Shown here piece after piece: positions 63,657 to 64,000 of a stretch of DNA of 64,000 bases; positions within the stretch are counted from its first letter, which is position 1; each line of letters starts with the position of its first letter. The notes beneath the pieces were generated by a model. That model made no database searches. It saw only the letters and a program-made list of their open reading frames with translations, and was not told the origin of the DNA. The DNA is from Chroococcidiopsis sp. TS-821. Lineage in GTDB: Bacteria > Cyanobacteriota > Cyanobacteriia > Cyanobacteriales > Chroococcidiopsidaceae. The position numbers were made by a program, and so were the translations under genes. The stretch covers positions 1,116,001-1,180,000 of the forward strand of contig NZ_MVDI01000001.1 in NCBI RefSeq assembly GCF_002939305.1, written 5' to 3'.

Positions 63657-64000
63657 TTAGTACGGGGACTGAGCTGTTAATGGAATTGGATTGTTCGCAA
63701 TATATTGCTGCGGAATCACTGATGCTTCATTAGGAGTTGCTAAAGCTTGACATAAAAATGCTGCTACTTCTGCGCGCGTTGCTTGCTTATTAGGATGTAA
63801 AAACCTCACATCGGGGTAATTAACAACAATACTTCTTTCTGTTGCTGCTGCTATTTTGCTTTGGGCATACCGAGGAATTTTATGAGCATCTGCAAAATTT
63901 GTTTTCAACGTAGAGGTGACGTCCCTACTAGGAACATAATTTAATCCACTCGCTAAAGCGACTAAAACTTGCGAACGAGTAATTCTTTGATTTGGTTTAA
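63657..64000 (-). CDS. SLH (S-layer homology) domain protein, 5' end outside window
   Basis: C-terminal part of a protein on the minus strand, open through the window end. The visible 114 residues contain an SLH pattern: QRITRSQVLVALASGLNYVP, then NFADAHKIPRYAQSKIAAAT, and a second, YPDVRFLHPNKQATRAEVAAFLCQAL. SLH domains anchor proteins to the cell wall or act in cyanobacterial porin-like outer-membrane proteins. The rest of the gene, likely larger, lies outside. It ends PIPLTAQSPY followed by TAA at 63657-63659. Confidence 0.85.
   Translation of the reverse strand, partial: KPNQRITRSQVLVALASGLNYVPSRDVTSTLKTNFADAHKIPRYAQSKIAAATERSIVVNYPDVRFLHPNKQATRAEVAAFLCQALATPNEASVIPQQYIANNPIPLTAQSPY

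Overview
The window is chromosomal DNA of a cyanobacterium. The HIP1 octamer GCGATCGC is scattered through genes on both strands. Lineage marker genes are psbQ (CyanoQ), a one-helix high-light-inducible protein, pcxA, a DUF928/CHASE2/CHAT gene set and a complete ctaCDE/ctaAB respiratory locus. Gene content (two-partner secretion adhesins, exopolysaccharide genes, RTX and subtilisin proteases) would suit a surface-attached, sheath-forming form such as Chroococcidiopsis or Gloeocapsopsis relatives; the genus is inference only.

Layout. 1-13.4 kb: mixed housekeeping and stress genes: a glycine-oxidase-like flavoenzyme cut by the window start, psbQ, a DCC thiol-disulfide protein, a pirin, a DUF1361 membrane protein, a secreted M10/RTX metalloprotease, a double-RCK channel with an odd selectivity filter, an EamA exporter, a ferredoxin/metallo-beta-lactamase fusion, alanine dehydrogenase and a small hli gene. 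14-24.6 kb: a PAS-Crp regulator, then a cytochrome aa3 oxidase locus (ctaCDE on minus, heme-A genes ctaA-ctaB divergent on plus), followed by a DrrA/DrrB-type ABC exporter, a small exported protein and PrxQ peroxiredoxin. 25-33.7 kb: a seven-gene plus-strand polysaccharide cluster with four GT2 or GT2-like glycosyltransferases, a UGM-like flavoprotein, a Wzx-like flippase and a GT-C-like membrane protein. 33.8-36.3 kb: a class 3 lipase and a HAD phosphatase, then a decayed strip: an M48 peptidase tail, a 251-bp deleted insertion sequence and a frameshifted small exported-protein gene.

36.4-56.1 kb is the most distinctive part. One outer-membrane TpsB transporter lies near two large TpsA adhesins that share both ends but not the middle. 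Between them are a secreted unknown protein, a subtilisin-like protease and, directly downstream of the protease, a lipoprotein gene of PrcB type that is broken by two stops and a frameshift. Next come a TPR-CHAT caspase-like protease, DUF928, and a three-gene signalling operon (degenerate kinase-like protein, response regulator, CHASE2 histidine kinase). I read this as a surface secretion and proteolysis module under CHASE2 control; the parts are recognisable, their joint function is not established.

56.3-64 kb: cobU, pcxA, a divergent SF1 helicase-like protein with a small partner, a PfkB sugar kinase, and an SLH-domain protein cut by the window end. No tRNA, rRNA or CRISPR array was seen. 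Several intrinsic-terminator-like hairpins and dispersed repeats lie between genes.
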